From the NCBI GenBank assembly GCA_001939145.1, contig LSRX01000416.1, forward strand, positions 474,174 to 538,173: a stretch of DNA of 64,000 nt, in the 5' to 3' direction. Below, piece after piece: positions 62,584-64,000 of this stretch (the stretch's first letter is position 1; each line of letters begins with the position of its first letter). Below the pieces are notes generated by a model, which did not search any database, was not told the origin of the DNA, and saw only the letters and a list, made by a program, of their open reading frames with translations. Made by a program: the position numbers and the translations under genes. This stretch comes from Symbiodinium microadriaticum. Lineage: Eukaryota > Sar > Dinophyceae > Suessiales > Symbiodiniaceae.

Positions 62584-62695
62584 CTGGGTTCTTGTTAACG
62601 GATTAAACTTAAGTTACCATAATAGGGAGCTATAGTAAATGAGATGGATTCCGTATTATGGTAACTTTAAAAACAACCCTGAACAGGAACCCAGT
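62584..62695. mobile_element. Palindromic element family M, copy 1
   Basis: CTGGGTTCTTGTTAACGGAT ... AACAGGAACCCAG. Inner AAGTTACCATAATA pairs with TATTATGGTAACTT. A half copy is at 17276-17345. Confidence 0.85.
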
Positions 62696-62719
62696 TTAAG
62701 ACTTTGAGATACCTTATGT

Positions 62720-62757
62720 ATGTGTGTGTGTGTGTGTGTATGTGTGTGTGTGTGTGC
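62720..62757. repeat. (GT)n microsatellite
   Basis: About 18 GT units with one TATG interruption. Confidence 0.95.
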
Positions 62758-62872
62758 AGTCGGCACTGCGAAGTTAGAGCTTAGTGCCTCAAAGGTAGTA
62801 CCCTAAACCCTGGACTCAAAACCCCGTAGTATCTGAGAGATCTGATACAGGTTTTAGGGTGTATCCTCGGGG

Positions 62873-62970
62873 TTTAAATAATTACCAATACTATGTTGGG
62901 GTTCCTTATCATAATTATAGTATAGTATACCCCAAAACCCTATTCTAATTCTTAAGGCCCCTATAAATTA
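62873..62970. mobile_element. Palindromic element family C, copy 6
   Basis: TTAAATAATTACCAATACTA ... TTCTTAAGGCCCCTATAAAT, 98 bp. Confidence 0.8.
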
Positions 62971-62974
62971 GGCG

Positions 62975-63610
62975 TTTCGGATTTGAGGTCAAGGCTTTTT
63001 GGAAGGAGGTTTTCTGCTTCATGACTGCGTCTTCAGACTCACAGTAGAACGGGGCAGTTAGGGTTTAAGGTTTAGGGTTTAGGGTTTGGGGTTTAGGGAC
63101 TCCTGAAAAGGAAAACCCCAAAGCCCTTAACCCTAAGTTAAGGGAGGCCGTCGCAGGGTAACGGTAACTTTATATGCTGCAGTTCTCTAGACTCTACCAT
63201 TGCTTTCCTTTCTTGGCTTAACAAGTGTACAAGTATTCAGGATAGTTTAGGATCCTACAGATACGGGTAGACCCTCGCAGATAATGGGTGTTTGGGGTCT
63301 GACAGACTAACACAGGGTAGATGGCGCTCTGGGTATGAATATTATTTGATCCAGAAGAAGCATATTCCCCTCGCTGACATGTCACTCGGGGCAGCAGCGC
63401 AACCTATGTCAAACATACGAGGGACGTAAGTTAAGAGTATTGACGGCGTGATCTTCTGCCCCTCAGCCCTCACCCCCTAAACCCCTAAGCCGGCAAACCC
63501 TAAACCCCTAAACTCTCTAAGCCTAAACCTTTATAACCCTCAAGCCTAAACCGCATACAGGCGCCGAGTTTCATTTCAAGGGCTTGCAGACCGATGCAGC
63601 GCATCCTGGG
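62975..63610. other. No gene recognised
   Basis: G-type sequence at 63060-63100 and C-type at 63470-63555, with unique sequence between. Confidence 0.35.
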
Positions 63611-63617
63611 TTCTTGT

Positions 63618-63727
63618 TAATCTAGGGGCCTTAATAATTAGAATAGCCTGTTGGGCTCCTGTATAGTACAAATATATTCAGGAACCCCCCAAAATAGTAT
63701 AGGTAAATATTAAGGCCCCTACATCAA
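63618..63727. mobile_element. Palindromic element family C, copy 7
   Basis: TAATCTAGGGGCCTTAATAA and ATATTAAGGCCCCTACATCA. Confidence 0.85.
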
Positions 63728-64000
63728 TCAATCTTGGTCTAAGCTGGCTACTCCAGGCCCCCAGTACGGTGACCCGGAAAAAAAGCTCCTTAGAACCCAA
63801 ACCCTGAACCCCAAGAAGTTTGGTAGCCACTGGATCCGCTGAATCTGAGGTGAGCAACACGGTGGGAAAGCCAGCTCCTCAGAATCGCCGCTCCAGACCC
63901 GGCAGTTTCGGGTTCAGAAACTAAGGGCAAAAGGTTTTGGTATGCGGTTTTGGTATGCTTGTACCCTGAGCTACCAAAACCTACTTTTTTGTAGGGTCCC

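Noticed and set aside
1-64000. Chromosome end (true telomere)
   Set aside because: Telomere-like units are degenerate, in both orientations and spread throughout. No terminal array is present at either window edge.
1-64000. Dinoflagellate spliced-leader relics (TTTTGGCTCAAG)
   Set aside because: None was noticed when reading either strand, so they cannot be used as evidence for the organism.

Overview
The window looks like nuclear DNA of a protist with plant-type telomere sequence. A dinoflagellate, perhaps of the Symbiodiniaceae, fits best. Degenerate CCCTAAA/TTTAGGG repeats occur throughout, in both orientations. There is no long open reading frame and no bacterial-style gene. The protein-like sequence is in pieces of about 50-165 bp. 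Where exon borders can be read, they use AG^G acceptors and sometimes GC or GA donors, a combination known from dinoflagellates. A chromerid or another alveolate is not excluded, and no spliced-leader sequence was noticed. All assignments are by eye, and most exon calls are tentative.

Layout. From about 1 kb to 47 kb, and again from 55 to 60 kb, short GC-rich islands sit between telomere-like tracts. At least 20 of them translate on the + strand into cysteine-rich peptides resembling pieces of sushi/CCP modules, and two resemble thrombospondin type 1 (TSP1) repeats. Most have CCCTAAA-type sequence upstream and TTTAGGG-type sequence downstream. If they are exons, each intron begins G-rich and ends C-rich, so its two ends could pair. 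I infer one or more very large + strand genes for modular extracellular or membrane-attached proteins.

The interval from 48.0 to 52.6 kb differs: it has few telomere-like repeats. It holds a 1.2 kb satellite of 98/110-bp units (48303-49540), a possible basic coiled exon (50.3-50.9 kb) and a minus-strand gene fragment (51.7-52.3 kb). In that fragment, two exons joined across a 106-nt GC-AG intron give a SAM-methyltransferase-like motif I. A second minus-strand two-exon fragment at 56.67-56.98 kb has an apparent GA-AG intron and a diverged + strand relative at 11.7-12.0 kb.

At least twelve families of short palindromic elements (70-160 bp, MITE-like) are scattered through the window. Several carry ACCCTAAA-like words inside. 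Other repeats are microsatellites, local tandem duplications, an ATTCC-rich block, a CTGGTCC-type block, a 48-bp tandem array and exact head-to-head or tail-to-tail telomere-like palindromes. One 54-base assembly gap (6816-6869) lies inside an inverted repeat next to a G run. Single N bases are at 15585, 21927 and 51925.
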